The notes under the pieces: generated by a model
Told to the model about the DNA's origin: nothing
The model's input: the letters and a program-made list of their open reading frames with translations, nothing else
The model's database searches: none
DNA from: an uncultured Polycyclovorans sp.
Lineage (GTDB): Bacteria; Pseudomonadota; Gammaproteobacteria; Nevskiales; Nevskiaceae
DNA length: 64,000 nucleotides
Assembly: GCA_936928855.1 (NCBI GenBank)
Contig: CAKZHZ010000054.1
Span: 30,098-94,097 of the forward strand
Direction: 5' to 3'
Made by a program: the position numbers and the translations under genes
Part shown: one piece after another, positions 1 to 9,027 of the stretch
Layout: every line of letters starts with the position of its first letter
Position numbering within the stretch: the stretch's first letter is position 1

Positions 1-216
1 GGGCTCGGCACTCGGCGCCTCCGGCGCCTGAGGCAGCAGCGCCAGGTCAATCATCAGGGCGGCCGCTGGCGGCGGCTCGGGCAGGGTGCGGGCCAATGTC
101 CAGTGCATCGCCACCGCGAGCGCAACACCGGACAGCAGGATCAACCCGCTGCTCGCCAGCCAACGCTGCCGCTCGGCCCGCAGCTGCCGCGCCTCCCATT
201 GGGCCAGCAGTGTCAC
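1..216 (-). CDS. tonB: TonB energy transducer, N-terminal part (cut by window edge)
   Basis: The visible 72 residues begin with a short basic cytoplasmic segment, then one hydrophobic helix (about residues 21-38), then a proline/alanine-rich stretch. This is the usual N-terminal layout of TonB, the periplasm-spanning protein that passes proton-motive force from ExbB/ExbD to outer-membrane receptors. The GTG start at 216 overlaps the exbD stop codon in a GTGA arrangement, which implies translational coupling. The conserved C-terminal receptor-binding domain lies outside the window, so the assignment rests on the N-terminal architecture and on the exbB-exbD context. Confidence 0.8.
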   Translation of the reverse strand, partial: MTLLAQWEARQLRAERQRWLASSGLILLSGVALAVAMHWTLARTLPEPPPAAALMIDLALLPQAPEAPSAEP

Positions 217-635
217 GGCGCCATCGCCTCCAGGCCCACCAGTGCCACCTTGAGATACCCGGCGTCACGCAGACGGTTCATCACCTCCATAAGGTCCCCG
301 TAGGGCACCGCCTCGTCGGCACGCAGGAAAATGGGCTGCTCGGTGTCATGGTCAGTGGCGAGATCGAGCGCATCGGCGAGTGCCTCCGGCGCCACTGGCT
401 CGTCACCCACCGACAGGCTGAGATCAGCCTGCACGGTCAGGTACACCGGGGCGTCCGGCTTGGGTTGCGGCTCGGCGTTGGCGCCGGGCAGGTTGACCGG
501 CACATCCACCGTGGCCAGCGGCGCTGCCACCATGAAGATGATCAGCAGCACCAGCATCACGTCGATGGACGGCGTGACGTTGATCTCGTGGCTTTCCCCC
601 GGCTGTTCGTCGCCGTGGTCCATCTTCAGGCTCAT
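213..635 (-). CDS. exbD: ExbD biopolymer transport protein
   Basis: A 140-residue protein with a short cytoplasmic N-terminus, one transmembrane helix (about residues 24-42) and a periplasmic domain. The segment [20 protein letters not shown] is the family signature and includes the conserved Asp that carries protons in ExbD/TolR. It works with ExbB as the motor that energises TonB. The start at 635 overlaps the exbB stop (ATGA) and its own stop overlaps the tonB start, so exbB-exbD-tonB is a tightly coupled unit. The neighbouring haem oxygenase suggests a system dedicated to haem uptake. Confidence 0.95.
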   Translation of the reverse strand: MSLKMDHGDEQPGESHEINVTPSIDVMLVLLIIFMVAAPLATVDVPVNLPGANAEPQPKPDAPVYLTVQADLSLSVGDEPVAPEALADALDLATDHDTEQPIFLRADEAVPYGDLMEVMNRLRDAGYLKVALVGLEAMAP

Positions 636-1312
636 GCCGTGCCCCGGTCGAGATCGCGGCTGAGCAGGTTGAGCACCTCCGTGCTGGCATCCGCCAGCAG
701 CGCGCGATAGGCCGCGGTGGAGCGCGCGAAGGCGTTGTAGATGATCACCGCGGGAATCGCCGCAAACAGGCCCAGCGCGGTCGCCAGCAGGGCCTCGGCA
801 ATCCCGGGGGCCACCACCGCCAGATTGGTGGTCTGCGCCTTCGAGATACCGATGAAGGCATTCATGATCCCCCACACGGTGCCGAACAGACCAACGAAGG
901 GCGCGGTGGCGCCGATGGTGGCGAGAATGCCGGTACCGCGATTGATATGGCGGCCCAGGCTGGCTTCGATGCGGCCCAGGCTGGCGGCAGCGCGTTCCTT
1001 CACCCCGTCGGCGGTGAGACCTTCGGAATGGCGGCGCTCGTGCCGGGCAGTGTCGCAGAACAGATGCAGCGGGCCGCCATCGTCGTCGCCCGCCTCGGCC
1101 AGCGAACTTGCCTGACGCAGGGCCGTCAGCGCCGCCCGGGCCTGACGGTTGGCACCGCGCAGTTCCCAGGTCTTGGCCAGCCACACCACCCAGGTCAGCA
1201 CGGCGGCAAACAGCAGTCCGAGCATGACCGCCTGCACGACGATGTCGGCGGCAACGAACATGCCCCAGGGAGAAAGATCATGGGGGAGCGGGTTTTGCGA
1301 AGTCTGCGGCAT
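632..1312 (-). CDS. exbB: ExbB proton-channel component of the TonB motor
   Basis: A 226-residue MotA/TolQ/ExbB-family inner-membrane protein. One helix lies near residues 20-45, a cytoplasmic loop follows, and a typical pair of C-terminal helices contains [20 protein letters not shown], a strong ExbB signature. With ExbD it couples proton flow to TonB movement. It lies 73 bp downstream of the TPR protein gene and overlaps exbD by 4 bp, so it is probably in the same transcript as haem oxygenase. Confidence 0.95.
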   Translation of the reverse strand: MPQTSQNPLPHDLSPWGMFVAADIVVQAVMLGLLFAAVLTWVVWLAKTWELRGANRQARAALTALRQASSLAEAGDDDGGPLHLFCDTARHERRHSEGLTADGVKERAAASLGRIEASLGRHINRGTGILATIGATAPFVGLFGTVWGIMNAFIGISKAQTTNLAVVAPGIAEALLATALGLFAAIPAVIIYNAFARSTAAYRALLADASTEVLNLLSRDLDRGTA

Positions 1313-1385
1313 CGATACACCTGAGGATCAAGAGGGGCATTACCTGCCCGGGGAAGGCCAACACGACACCGGGCATCGGAGGGGA

Positions 1386-2285
1386 TCATTGCGACGCGCG
1401 CCCCGCCTCGCGGATGGCGCGGGCGCGTCGCCGGTATTCGTCGGCACGCACCCCGCGGCCAGTGGTCAGGTACAGCGCGGTGAGATTGTCGAGCACCAGC
1501 AACAGATCGGGGTGGGTTTCGCCCCGCGCCGCCTCCAGGATCTCCAGCGCGCGATGGAACAACGGTGCCGCCTCGCCGTACTGCCGCTGCGCGTAGTGCA
1601 CCGCCGCCCAGGCATTGAGCGCGGCCGCCAGCGCCATGGCCTGGTCTTCACGGCCCTCATACAGCGTCACCGCCCGCTGGTACAGCGCCTCGGCCTCGGG
1701 GTACTGCTTGCGCTCGGCATGAGTGTCGGCAAGGCTCACGATCACTCGGCCCGCCTCGGCGCTGTCATCCCCGAACATGGCCTGTACCTGCGGCAGGGCC
1801 AATAGATAGAGCACCGCAGCCTGCGCGAACTCGCCACGGCCATGATGCGCCAGCGCCTGCTCGTTTAGGGCTTCCACCTCCTGCGCGTGCTGCTGACGGT
1901 TGCGCTGCTCGCCAGCCTGCCGCAACGCGGCCAGATTGGTGCGCAGCGCCACTGTATTGGGATGGTCTTCCCCCAGCGCCTGCGCCGCCACCGTGACCGC
2001 CCGCTCCAGCAACGGCCGCGCACCGTCATCGTCACCACTGGCCTGCAACACCAGTGCCAGCGCATTGAGGCTGCTGGCGAGCTGTGCCGCGCCCGGTCCA
2101 TCGGCATGATCCCGCTCGGCGATGGCGAGCGCCTGCAACGCGTGGTCGCGTGCGGCAACGTAGTCGCCCACCCGATACGCCGCCGTGGCCTGCTGGTCCT
2201 GTTGCGCCCAGTCATCCGTCGCGGTCGCGACGCCGGCCACCGCGAGTAGCAGCCCCCCGGCAACCACATGGAACAGATGGATCAT
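1386..2285 (-). CDS. exported tetratricopeptide-repeat protein
   Basis: A 299-residue protein with an apparent signal peptide (MIHLFHVVAGGLLLAVAGVA, likely cut after TATA) followed by repeated helical pairs of the Kinesin-light-chain type TPR, for example around residues 33-110 and 175-285. Periplasmic location is inferred. Its partner is unknown. The start ATG overlaps the stop of the YbaN-like gene (ATGA) and exbB follows, so it appears to be a fixed part of the haem/TonB operon, possibly as a scaffold or receptor-interaction factor. Confidence 0.8.
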   Translation of the reverse strand: MIHLFHVVAGGLLLAVAGVATATDDWAQQDQQATAAYRVGDYVAARDHALQALAIAERDHADGPGAAQLASSLNALALVLQASGDDDGARPLLERAVTVAAQALGEDHPNTVALRTNLAALRQAGEQRNRQQHAQEVEALNEQALAHHGRGEFAQAAVLYLLALPQVQAMFGDDSAEAGRVIVSLADTHAERKQYPEAEALYQRAVTLYEGREDQAMALAAALNAWAAVHYAQRQYGEAAPLFHRALEILEAARGETHPDLLLVLDNLTALYLTTGRGVRADEYRRRARAIREAGRASQ

Positions 2286-2707
2286 GCCGCCCCCCTGGAG
2301 CCCGCATCCGTCGGCTCCGGTCGATGCCACAGCCAGGTCAGCAACAAGGCAAGAAAGGCGGTGACCCCTTCCGCCAACCAGGGCACTGGCGCGGTGGCGA
2401 AGAGGATGATTGCGCACAGCGCCATCATCGCCGTGGCGCTCCATTTGGCGCGACGGCTGACATAGCCGCCGGCACGCCAGTTGCGCAGCATCGGCCCGAA
2501 CAGCCGGTGCTGCTCCAGCCAGGCATTGAAGCGGGGCGAACTGCGGGCGGCAGCCCAGCCGGCCATGAGGATGAACACGGTGGTGGGCAGGCCGGGGACG
2601 ACGATACCGATGATGCCCAGCAACAGACAGAGCCCCGCGAATACCAGCAACAGCGCACGCAGCGGCCGCGGCACTGCGGCGCCGCGCCACGCCGGCGGGG
2701 TGCTCAT
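2282..2707 (-). CDS. YbaN/DUF454-family inner-membrane protein
   Basis: A 141-residue protein with three or four hydrophobic helices. The motif GIVVPGLPTTVFILMAGW followed by a short 'ARSSPRFNAWLEQH' region is the hallmark of the YbaN (DUF454) family. The biochemical function of the family is not established. It overlaps the haem oxygenase stop (2704-2707) and the TPR start, so all three genes are translationally coupled. Confidence 0.88.
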   Translation of the reverse strand: MSTPPAWRGAAVPRPLRALLLVFAGLCLLLGIIGIVVPGLPTTVFILMAGWAAARSSPRFNAWLEQHRLFGPMLRNWRAGGYVSRRAKWSATAMMALCAIILFATAPVPWLAEGVTAFLALLLTWLWHRPEPTDAGSRGAA

Positions 2708-3309
2708 GCCGGTGTCAGCTCGAACGCCTCGTTGAGCAGCACGTCGAACTGCTGAAACGCGGCGCGGGCCGCTGCCAGCATGCGGGCATCGTCTTCCGGC
2801 GACAGCTCAAGGTCGTCCAGCGCCTGCACGAACCGCTTCCAGTGCTGGGCACGCCCCTCAGGCGCGGCGGCCAGATGGCGCGCACCGAAGGTTTCGATCA
2901 GGCCCAGTTGCGCCTTCGCCTTCTTCAGCAGCACCGCAGCGCCCAAGGTGGAGCCCTCGGACACGAACAGCCACCCCAGCGCCTCGGGCAGATCCCGCAC
3001 CGGGTCGGCAGCCGGCAATGTCGGCACTTCGACTCCCAGGTCCACCAGATCCTGCCGCGCGGCCGACAGTCGCCCACGGTTGGCCAGGTCCGGCAGCCAG
3101 TTTTGCAGTGCCGCCATGTGATACAGCGGCTCGATGGCATGTTGGAAGCGGTACTGCACCGACACCCAGGTGCCGAAGCGCTCGCGGCTGGAGAAGGGCT
3201 CCGCAGCCGCCACCACGCCGTGCAGATGCTCGTGCAGGTCGTCAGTGCCGGCGGACAGGCGGTCGGTACGGCGTTGGCTGGGCGGTGCGGAAACTGCAAC
3301 ATCGTTCAT
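2704..3309 (-). CDS. hemO: haem oxygenase (HemO/PigA type)
   Basis: A 201-residue cytoplasmic protein resembling bacterial haem oxygenases that open haem to biliverdin, CO and iron. The N-terminal LHEHLHGVVAAAEPF segment carries His candidates for the proximal iron ligand, and LGWLFVSEGSTLGAAVLLKK matches the glycine-rich distal helix region of the family. I chose the ATG at 3309 because upstream codons read through promoter-like, non-conserved sequence. It is the first gene of the run hemO-DUF454-TPR-exbB-exbD-tonB, which fits iron release from haem imported by the nearby receptor. Confidence 0.88.
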   Translation of the reverse strand: MNDVAVSAPPSQRRTDRLSAGTDDLHEHLHGVVAAAEPFSSRERFGTWVSVQYRFQHAIEPLYHMAALQNWLPDLANRGRLSAARQDLVDLGVEVPTLPAADPVRDLPEALGWLFVSEGSTLGAAVLLKKAKAQLGLIETFGARHLAAAPEGRAQHWKRFVQALDDLELSPEDDARMLAAARAAFQQFDVLLNEAFELTPA

Positions 3310-3397
3310 GGCTTCATGCTCCTGGGCAAAACGGGCGTTGCCGGCTCCGCTCGAGTTGGCGAAGTTTTCGGCTCTAATCCTTAAAGACGGACGAGAC

Positions 3398-3421
3398 TGC
3401 AAAAAGGATAAGTTGTTTGCA
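3398..3421. promoter_or_regulatory. candidate operator upstream of haem oxygenase
   Basis: A 24-bp imperfect palindrome with perfect 6-bp arms (TGCAAA and TTTGCA) lies about 90 bp upstream of the haem oxygenase start. The position suits an operator. The centre is not a clear Fur consensus, so the regulator is unknown. Confidence 0.35.
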
Positions 3422-3470
3422 ATGTAACCCCGAAGATCCTGGCCGGGCGCGCCACACTCTGTCGCCATAC

Positions 3471-5351
3471 TCAGCTGCCGGCCTTCACTGAGAGATCCCG
3501 CCGTGCCGTCAAAGCGGCAGCCAGCGCGGCGATCAACAGCATGACCGGCGACAAGGCACCGCCGCCGCCGTTGCCGACGTCCCGCGGTTCGGCCACCACC
3601 GGCACCACGTCCACCGTGACGGTGGAGGACACCGGCCCGGTGAGGTCTTCGTGGTCAGCCTGACAGGTGAGGGTGTAGGTCCAGGTACCGAGCTCGTTGG
3701 CGTCGACGTCGAAGGCCTCGGTCAGATAGCGCGCCGAGGATGGCTGCGCGCCGCTCCAGCCGGCATCGGTGTCGTCGGAGCTGGCCATACAGCCGTCGGA
3801 ATAGACCGCCTGCCAGTACAGGCTGAAGCGCCCCCCGACGGCGACGGCATAGTGCTGATTGGCAGCGTTGAGGCTGTTGATGCCGAACACCACCTGCGGC
3901 GGCACCGGACTGAGGGCGGCGCCTTCAGGGATCTCGTCGCCGGGATGGAAGCGGAACAGGGTGCCCCAACCGTAGCTGCCGCCCAGCGCGGTGGTACCGA
4001 ACAGGGCGCCGTTATCGGCCACGGCCAGCGTGTTCACGGTGTGGCCGCCTGCATTGGCGCCGGTGTTGATCGTGCTGGTCATCTCCTGCCCGTCGAGCTG
4101 ATAGAGGTTGTTGCGGGGCGTGCCGGGGCGGGCATCGGAGAAGGTGTGCAGCACTTCCAGCACACCCTCCTCGCCGGGCGAGGTCGCGTCGCGGTAGCGC
4201 CAGATGGCGCCGCTGGCGAGTTCGCCGTCGAAGCCGATGCCGCCGCTGGTGATGCCGTAGACATGGCCGTCGGCACCTTTCACCAGGTAGTCGGGCTCGC
4301 TGCCACCGAACAGGTTGGCGGTGCTGAAGCTGTGCAGGATTTCCACCTGCTCCGGCGAGCCGGGATCGATCAGGGTCTGGGTGATGCACTGGCTGATCGG
4401 GTTGCCGGCCTGCAGGCACTCGATATCGAGCTCGGATTCATAGGTGGGCCGAATCTCCGGCTGCGCATCCCGGGGCACGCGCCACAGCACGCCCCCGTTC
4501 AGTTCGCCAAACCGGGTGACGCCATAGACGTAGTCGCCCGCGAGCACCATGGGGCGGCCGATGAGACTGTTGTAACCGCCGACAGTGGTGTCGTCGAAGG
4601 TCACCAGCTTTTCCAGTTCGGTGCCGTCGGGGCTCAACCGCACCAGCGCCCCACGGCCGTAACCGCCTCCGCCCGAGAAGTAGGCAAACAGGGCGCCATC
4701 CTCGTCGGCCAGGGTCAGGATCGGCCGGTTGCCCTTGCTGCTGGAGCTGGTGGCAGGCAGTTCACTCACCGTGGTGCCGTCGAGGCTGAGACTGCGGAAC
4801 AGCGGCACCGACGAACTGCTGTTGGAGCTGCCGATCACGAAGCGTCCGCCGAGCTCCGAAACGGTCGCGCCACGATCACGCGACGTTGCCGCCTCGGGCC
4901 CGAAGGCGGTCCAGCCGTCGCTGCCCGGCAGATAGCGCAGCAGCAGGCCGAGGCTGGTGTTGCTGGGTGCGTAGAGGTGCCCGTCACTGCCCGCCAGCCA
5001 GCCATAGTCGCTGGCAGGCAGCAGTTCCGGCGCCCGCTGCAGGACCTCGTAGCCGTCGCCATCCTCACGGATGCGGAAGAAGACGGGCACACGGCCACCG
5101 AAGTTGCCGTTGGTGCCATCGAGATCGGCCTCGGTGCCGCCACCAAACACCGTGGAGCCGTAGAGATAGCCGTCGAGTGCGCTCAGCGCTCCGTTCGGCT
5201 GGGCCCCATTGCCGCCACCCGCCTGGCTGCCGGTGAAGTCGACGCGGACCTCCACCGACGGCAGAGCGGCGTGGGCCGACACGGCGGGCAGCAGCAACGA
5301 GAATGCCAGCGCCATGCGGCGCAGCGGCGTTGTCAGGAAAAGGGTCTGCAT
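3471..5351 (-). CDS. secreted GloVer-repeat protein with C-terminal sorting tail
   Basis: A 626-residue protein. A signal peptide (residues 1-25, ending AVSAHA) precedes several copies of a repeat of the type DGYLYGSTVFGG / DGHVYGITSGG / NGALFGTTALGGSYGWGTLF. This is the 'GloVer' tandem repeat expected to form beta-propeller-like blades. The C-terminus has a Gly-rich stretch, a hydrophobic helix and then Arg-Arg, resembling GlyGly-CTERM (rhombosortase-type) or related anchors. It starts 7 bp after the TonB receptor stop, so the two are probably co-transcribed. Its role is unknown; surface display next to a haem receptor is inferred. Confidence 0.78.
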   Translation of the reverse strand: MQTLFLTTPLRRMALAFSLLLPAVSAHAALPSVEVRVDFTGSQAGGGNGAQPNGALSALDGYLYGSTVFGGGTEADLDGTNGNFGGRVPVFFRIREDGDGYEVLQRAPELLPASDYGWLAGSDGHLYAPSNTSLGLLLRYLPGSDGWTAFGPEAATSRDRGATVSELGGRFVIGSSNSSSSVPLFRSLSLDGTTVSELPATSSSSKGNRPILTLADEDGALFAYFSGGGGYGRGALVRLSPDGTELEKLVTFDDTTVGGYNSLIGRPMVLAGDYVYGVTRFGELNGGVLWRVPRDAQPEIRPTYESELDIECLQAGNPISQCITQTLIDPGSPEQVEILHSFSTANLFGGSEPDYLVKGADGHVYGITSGGIGFDGELASGAIWRYRDATSPGEEGVLEVLHTFSDARPGTPRNNLYQLDGQEMTSTINTGANAGGHTVNTLAVADNGALFGTTALGGSYGWGTLFRFHPGDEIPEGAALSPVPPQVVFGINSLNAANQHYAVAVGGRFSLYWQAVYSDGCMASSDDTDAGWSGAQPSSARYLTEAFDVDANELGTWTYTLTCQADHEDLTGPVSSTVTVDVVPVVAEPRDVGNGGGGALSPVMLLIAALAAALTARRDLSVKAGS

Positions 5352-5358
5352 GGCGGCC

Positions 5359-7905
5359 TCAGTAGTGATAGGTGAGGGAGAACTTGGCGGTGCGGCCGGG
5401 CGCGGGAATGGCGAGCATTCCGGAGGTCCCGGCATCCATGTAGAAGCGGTCGCGCAGGTTCTCGACGTTGAGGGTGGCGGTCAGGCCATATCCGGCCTGG
5501 TAGGTAGCAAACAGGTCGTACACCTCGTGGTCGCGCCAGCCACTGGGCGAGTCCTCCTCCTGCCGGCTGTTCTCGGCGGCGGTGAGGCGCAGGCCCAGCG
5601 TCAGCCGCCGGTCCAGCAGACGTGCGCCCAGGGTGGCGCTGTGCTGCACCTCCGGCGGCACGTACAGGCCACTCATGGAGACATCCCAGCCGGTGGCCTG
5701 ATCGGCACCGAAGCAGGCCGGCACACCGTCGAAGGCGAGGACCACTCCACAGAAGCGCATCTCGTGATAGCGGGTCAGCGCGTAGCGGACGAAGGCAGGC
5801 CCAAGGTCATAGGCCAGACTCAGCTCGACACCCTCGAACGCGGCGCTGTCGGCATTGCGGAACGCGCCGGCAAAGCCCTGCACGTAGTCGTCAGTGTCGT
5901 TTCGGAACCAGGCCAGCGAGGCCTGCAAGCGGTCTTCGTCGCGCCACAGGCCGCCCCGCTGCATCCGCACCCCGGCTTCGCTGCCACGGGTGAACTCCGG
6001 TCGCAGCAGGACGCGCCCGATATTGCTGTCGGCGGTGAGTCCGTTGATGGTCTCCTTGACCGAGGGCGGCCGCCAGCCTTCGCTGTAGCGGGCAAACAGT
6101 TCCCAGTCCGCGATGAACCGCCAGGTGGCGCCCACACTGGGGTTGTTGCGGGTTTCGCCATGCCGGATGTTGAGCGGCTGCACCTGCCCGGAGATGCCCG
6201 ACGGCACCTCGCCGGCGCCGCGTACCTCATAGCGTTCATGGCGGATGCCGGCGTCCAGCGTGAGGCTGTCGAACGGCAGGTACTCGGCCTGCAGGAACAG
6301 CGAGTGCAGTTCGCGCCGACCTTCGGGATCGAGATAGATGCCGCCATCCAGCGGGAACACCCGGGTCTTCTCGCGCAGGGTGGTGACGCCATAGCGCAGG
6401 CTCACCGCCTGGCGCAAGAGGTCCAGCTCGCTGGTGTTCCACAGCTCCATGCCGTGACCACGCGTCAGCAGGTCCTGTGCGCGATGGGTCTCCCCGCCGA
6501 AGGCCACCCCACGGATGTCGTGGGCCTGGAACTCGTCCGCTTCGCTGGCCCAGAGGTTGAGGCGCAGGTCCAGCCACGGCGTGGCCGGGGACCAGCGGTA
6601 CTTGGCGGTATACAACTGCTTGTCGGCACGGCTGAGGTTGAGCTGCGTGATGTAGCCGAGCAGTTCGGCGCCGGGGTCGCTGGTGGTCGGGCCGAAGGCA
6701 GCGCTGCGGGCCTCGCCGAAGGTGCTGTCGAGGCGGCTGTAACCGAATTCCAGGCGCTGGCTGCGGGGCAGCGACAGGGCCGCCTTGAGCAGCACCGAAT
6801 CCGCGTCTTCGGAAGTGTTGAAGACTTCATCGCCCGGGCCGTACAGCAGAACCGCCAGCGCCGGTACCGGGCCGCGATCGCCCGCCACGTAGTTGCCACG
6901 CTGACGATGGCTGAGTCCGGCCACCAGTTCCAGCGACTCGGTCACCCGCCAGGCACCGGCGATACTGCCGGTCCACGGATGCCCCGGCAGGCTCACGTTG
7001 CGCACGATCGCGTCGTCGGGGTCCGACGAACCGCTCTCGGGCGGCCCGATCACCTCGTGACCGGAGGGCTCGGCATCATTGTTCTGTGTGGTGCCGCGGA
7101 TGCGAAAACCAAAACGGCGCCCCGGCTCGGTGATCAGGTCCTCGGCCGACAGGGTGCTCATCTGCACCACGCCGCCCACCACGCCGGCACCGTAGGGCCC
7201 GGCATTGGGGCCTTTCTCCAGCGTGATGCTCCCCAGCAGTTCCGGGTCCACGAACGCACGTGAATGCTCGCCGCCATAGCCCTTGTAGGTGGAACTGGCG
7301 GACTCGGTGCCATCCACCAGCACCTTCACCCGTCCGAAACCCTGCAGTCCGCGGATGTTGAGATCCAGCGCCGCCCCGTTGCGGTTGTTGGCGGCCATCA
7401 CCCCCGGCATTTCGCGGAACAGGTCGCCGGTGCTGGTCACCGGAAAACGGTCGAGCTGTTCGCGGTCCATGCGCTCGATGCTGGACGCCGTGGTGAACCG
7501 CGTGTCGTCGGCGGTGGCGCCGCCCCCCTCGATACGCACCGGCGCCAGCTGCAACGCTTCACCCCCCGCTGCCGGCGCCTCGATCACCACCGTGTCGTGC
7601 GACGGCCAGCGACCCGACAGCCCGGTGCCCTGCAACAGTCGCGACAGTGCCTGCGGTGCCGGCAAGGTGCCCGACACGCCCGACGAGCGCTGCCCGGCCA
7701 CCACGCCGGCGTCGGCCGATACCTGCACCTCGGCGGCCCGCGCAAACTGGTCGAGCGCGGCCGGCAGGTCCTGCGCCGGGATGTCGTAGGCGCGCGGCGC
7801 CGGCTGGCCGAAGCTGGCGAAGGCCAGGCCCAGCAGGCCCAGGCCGAGGGCCCACCGCGGCCCGCGGAGAGTGCGGAACCTGGCGGCCCCGGATGCGTGA
7901 TTCAT
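5359..7905 (-). CDS. STN-domain TonB-dependent receptor, probably for haem
   Basis: An 848-residue outer-membrane receptor. A signal peptide is followed by an STN (secretin/TonB short N-terminal) domain at about residues 37-90, the signalling module used with FecI/FecR systems. Then come a plug domain (about 130-260, with LNIRGLQGFGRVKVLVDG) and a 22-strand-type barrel ending in aromatic Tyr-His-Tyr. The family is HasR/FecA-like. Haem as ligand is inferred from the adjacent haem oxygenase, not from a visible ligand motif. The start at 7905 gives a good signal peptide. It lies downstream of fecR-like and fecI-like genes. Confidence 0.87.
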   Translation of the reverse strand: MNHASGAARFRTLRGPRWALGLGLLGLAFASFGQPAPRAYDIPAQDLPAALDQFARAAEVQVSADAGVVAGQRSSGVSGTLPAPQALSRLLQGTGLSGRWPSHDTVVIEAPAAGGEALQLAPVRIEGGGATADDTRFTTASSIERMDREQLDRFPVTSTGDLFREMPGVMAANNRNGAALDLNIRGLQGFGRVKVLVDGTESASSTYKGYGGEHSRAFVDPELLGSITLEKGPNAGPYGAGVVGGVVQMSTLSAEDLITEPGRRFGFRIRGTTQNNDAEPSGHEVIGPPESGSSDPDDAIVRNVSLPGHPWTGSIAGAWRVTESLELVAGLSHRQRGNYVAGDRGPVPALAVLLYGPGDEVFNTSEDADSVLLKAALSLPRSQRLEFGYSRLDSTFGEARSAAFGPTTSDPGAELLGYITQLNLSRADKQLYTAKYRWSPATPWLDLRLNLWASEADEFQAHDIRGVAFGGETHRAQDLLTRGHGMELWNTSELDLLRQAVSLRYGVTTLREKTRVFPLDGGIYLDPEGRRELHSLFLQAEYLPFDSLTLDAGIRHERYEVRGAGEVPSGISGQVQPLNIRHGETRNNPSVGATWRFIADWELFARYSEGWRPPSVKETINGLTADSNIGRVLLRPEFTRGSEAGVRMQRGGLWRDEDRLQASLAWFRNDTDDYVQGFAGAFRNADSAAFEGVELSLAYDLGPAFVRYALTRYHEMRFCGVVLAFDGVPACFGADQATGWDVSMSGLYVPPEVQHSATLGARLLDRRLTLGLRLTAAENSRQEEDSPSGWRDHEVYDLFATYQAGYGLTATLNVENLRDRFYMDAGTSGMLAIPAPGRTAKFSLTYHY

Positions 7906-7965
7906 ACAGCGCTCCCGTCGTCTTGGATGCGAATGCAAATACGAAGCGTTATTGCAGTTCAGCAA

Positions 7966-7992
7966 AGACGAGCGGCCCGCCGTTTTTTTTCA
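7966..7992 (-). promoter_or_regulatory. candidate FecI-type ECF promoter for the receptor
   Basis: On the minus strand TGAAAAAAAA (7992-7983) lies 12 bp before CGTCT (7970-7966), which resembles -35 and -10 elements used by iron-starvation ECF sigma factors. It sits about 60 bp upstream of the receptor start and just after the fecR-like stop. The match is by eye only. Confidence 0.4.
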
Positions 7993-8001
7993 CGGAGCCT
8001 C

Positions 8002-8949
8002 TCAGGGCGCGGCGTCGACCCAGGTCAGCAGCGGCGACAGCTGCCGCAGACGCCCGTGATGCGCCAGCACCACGGCCTCCAGCGCCCGCTGCGGATGCTG
8101 CAGGTCGTAACTGCCGGTGACCCGTTGACCGGCGAGGCTGTCGTCGGCCAGCACGATGCGTCCGGCGCGATAGCGCTGCAGGGTTTCAACCACGTCGATC
8201 ACCGGCACGTCCTGCACCGACAGGCGGCCGTCGCGCCAGGCCGCCACCAGGGCGGACGGCAGACGGTCGCGCTCGAACCGGCGCAGCGCATGGTCGTAGC
8301 GCAGTCGGTCCCCCGGCGCGAGGCGCTCGGCCAGGGGGACGGCCGCGCCCGCGCCCTGCACCCCGACCGCACCGTGCGCGACCGCCACCGTGGTGGCGGC
8401 GCGTCCCACACGGACGTCGAAGGCGGTGCCCAGCACCGACACCTCGAGCGACCCGGTGTGCACGATGAAGGGCCGCGCCGCATCCGGCGCCACTTCGAAA
8501 TAGGCCTGTCCGCGCAACAGCTGCGCCTCGCGTCTCGGGCCGTTCATGTCGACCGCCAGGGCGCTGTCGGCACCGAGGTGCACGACGCTGCCATCCGCCA
8601 GGGTCAGCAGCCGAGTCTCGCCGGCACCGGTGATGGCATCAGCCCGCAGGTTCAACACCAGGGATGGCGCCAGCGCCAGCAGCAGGCAGGCCGCCAGTGC
8701 CGCCGCAGCGGGGAGTCGCCAGCGACGGCGGGCACGCCGCGGCGGGGCAACGGCGGGCAGCGCCTCGCCCAGCAGCTGCCAGCTGCGCTCGGCCTGCCGC
8801 CAGGCCTGCTCATGCGCGGGTGCCGCGGCCCGCCAGGCCGCCACGGCGCGATGCAGGGCCTCGCTGTCGGGCGCGGCGCGCAATTGCATCTGCCAGTCGA
8901 TGGCGATGTCGAGAAGTTCGGTCGGAGAGGCGGACCGGCCTGGGGTCAT
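8002..8949 (-). CDS. FecR-family anti-sigma / sigma regulator
   Basis: A 315-residue protein. The N-terminal DUF4880-like cytoplasmic region contains the typical 'AxAWRAAxPAHEQAWR' pattern (about 38-53), one transmembrane helix follows (about 81-100), and the periplasmic FecR domain has TLADGSVVHLGADSAL, LLRGQAYFEV and VLGTAFDVRV motifs. It should receive the signal from the receptor's STN domain and control the neighbouring ECF sigma factor. It lies 78 bp downstream of that sigma gene, in the usual FecI-FecR-receptor order. Confidence 0.95.
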   Translation of the reverse strand: MTPGRSASPTELLDIAIDWQMQLRAAPDSEALHRAVAAWRAAAPAHEQAWRQAERSWQLLGEALPAVAPPRRARRRWRLPAAAALAACLLLALAPSLVLNLRADAITGAGETRLLTLADGSVVHLGADSALAVDMNGPRREAQLLRGQAYFEVAPDAARPFIVHTGSLEVSVLGTAFDVRVGRAATTVAVAHGAVGVQGAGAAVPLAERLAPGDRLRYDHALRRFERDRLPSALVAAWRDGRLSVQDVPVIDVVETLQRYRAGRIVLADDSLAGQRVTGSYDLQHPQRALEAVVLAHHGRLRQLSPLLTWVDAAP

Positions 8950-9027
8950 GGGGGCTTCCTGCGCCTGGGTCTGGGGGGTCAGAAAAAGGACCGCACCCTC
9001 CTAGGACGAATGGTCAGAGCAATCTTT

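Noticed and set aside
7925..7955. A Fur box in the receptor leader
   Set aside because: The TGCAA...TTGCA arms near 7935-7957 are imperfect and do not match the 7-1-7 Fur consensus; an ECF promoter explains the region better.
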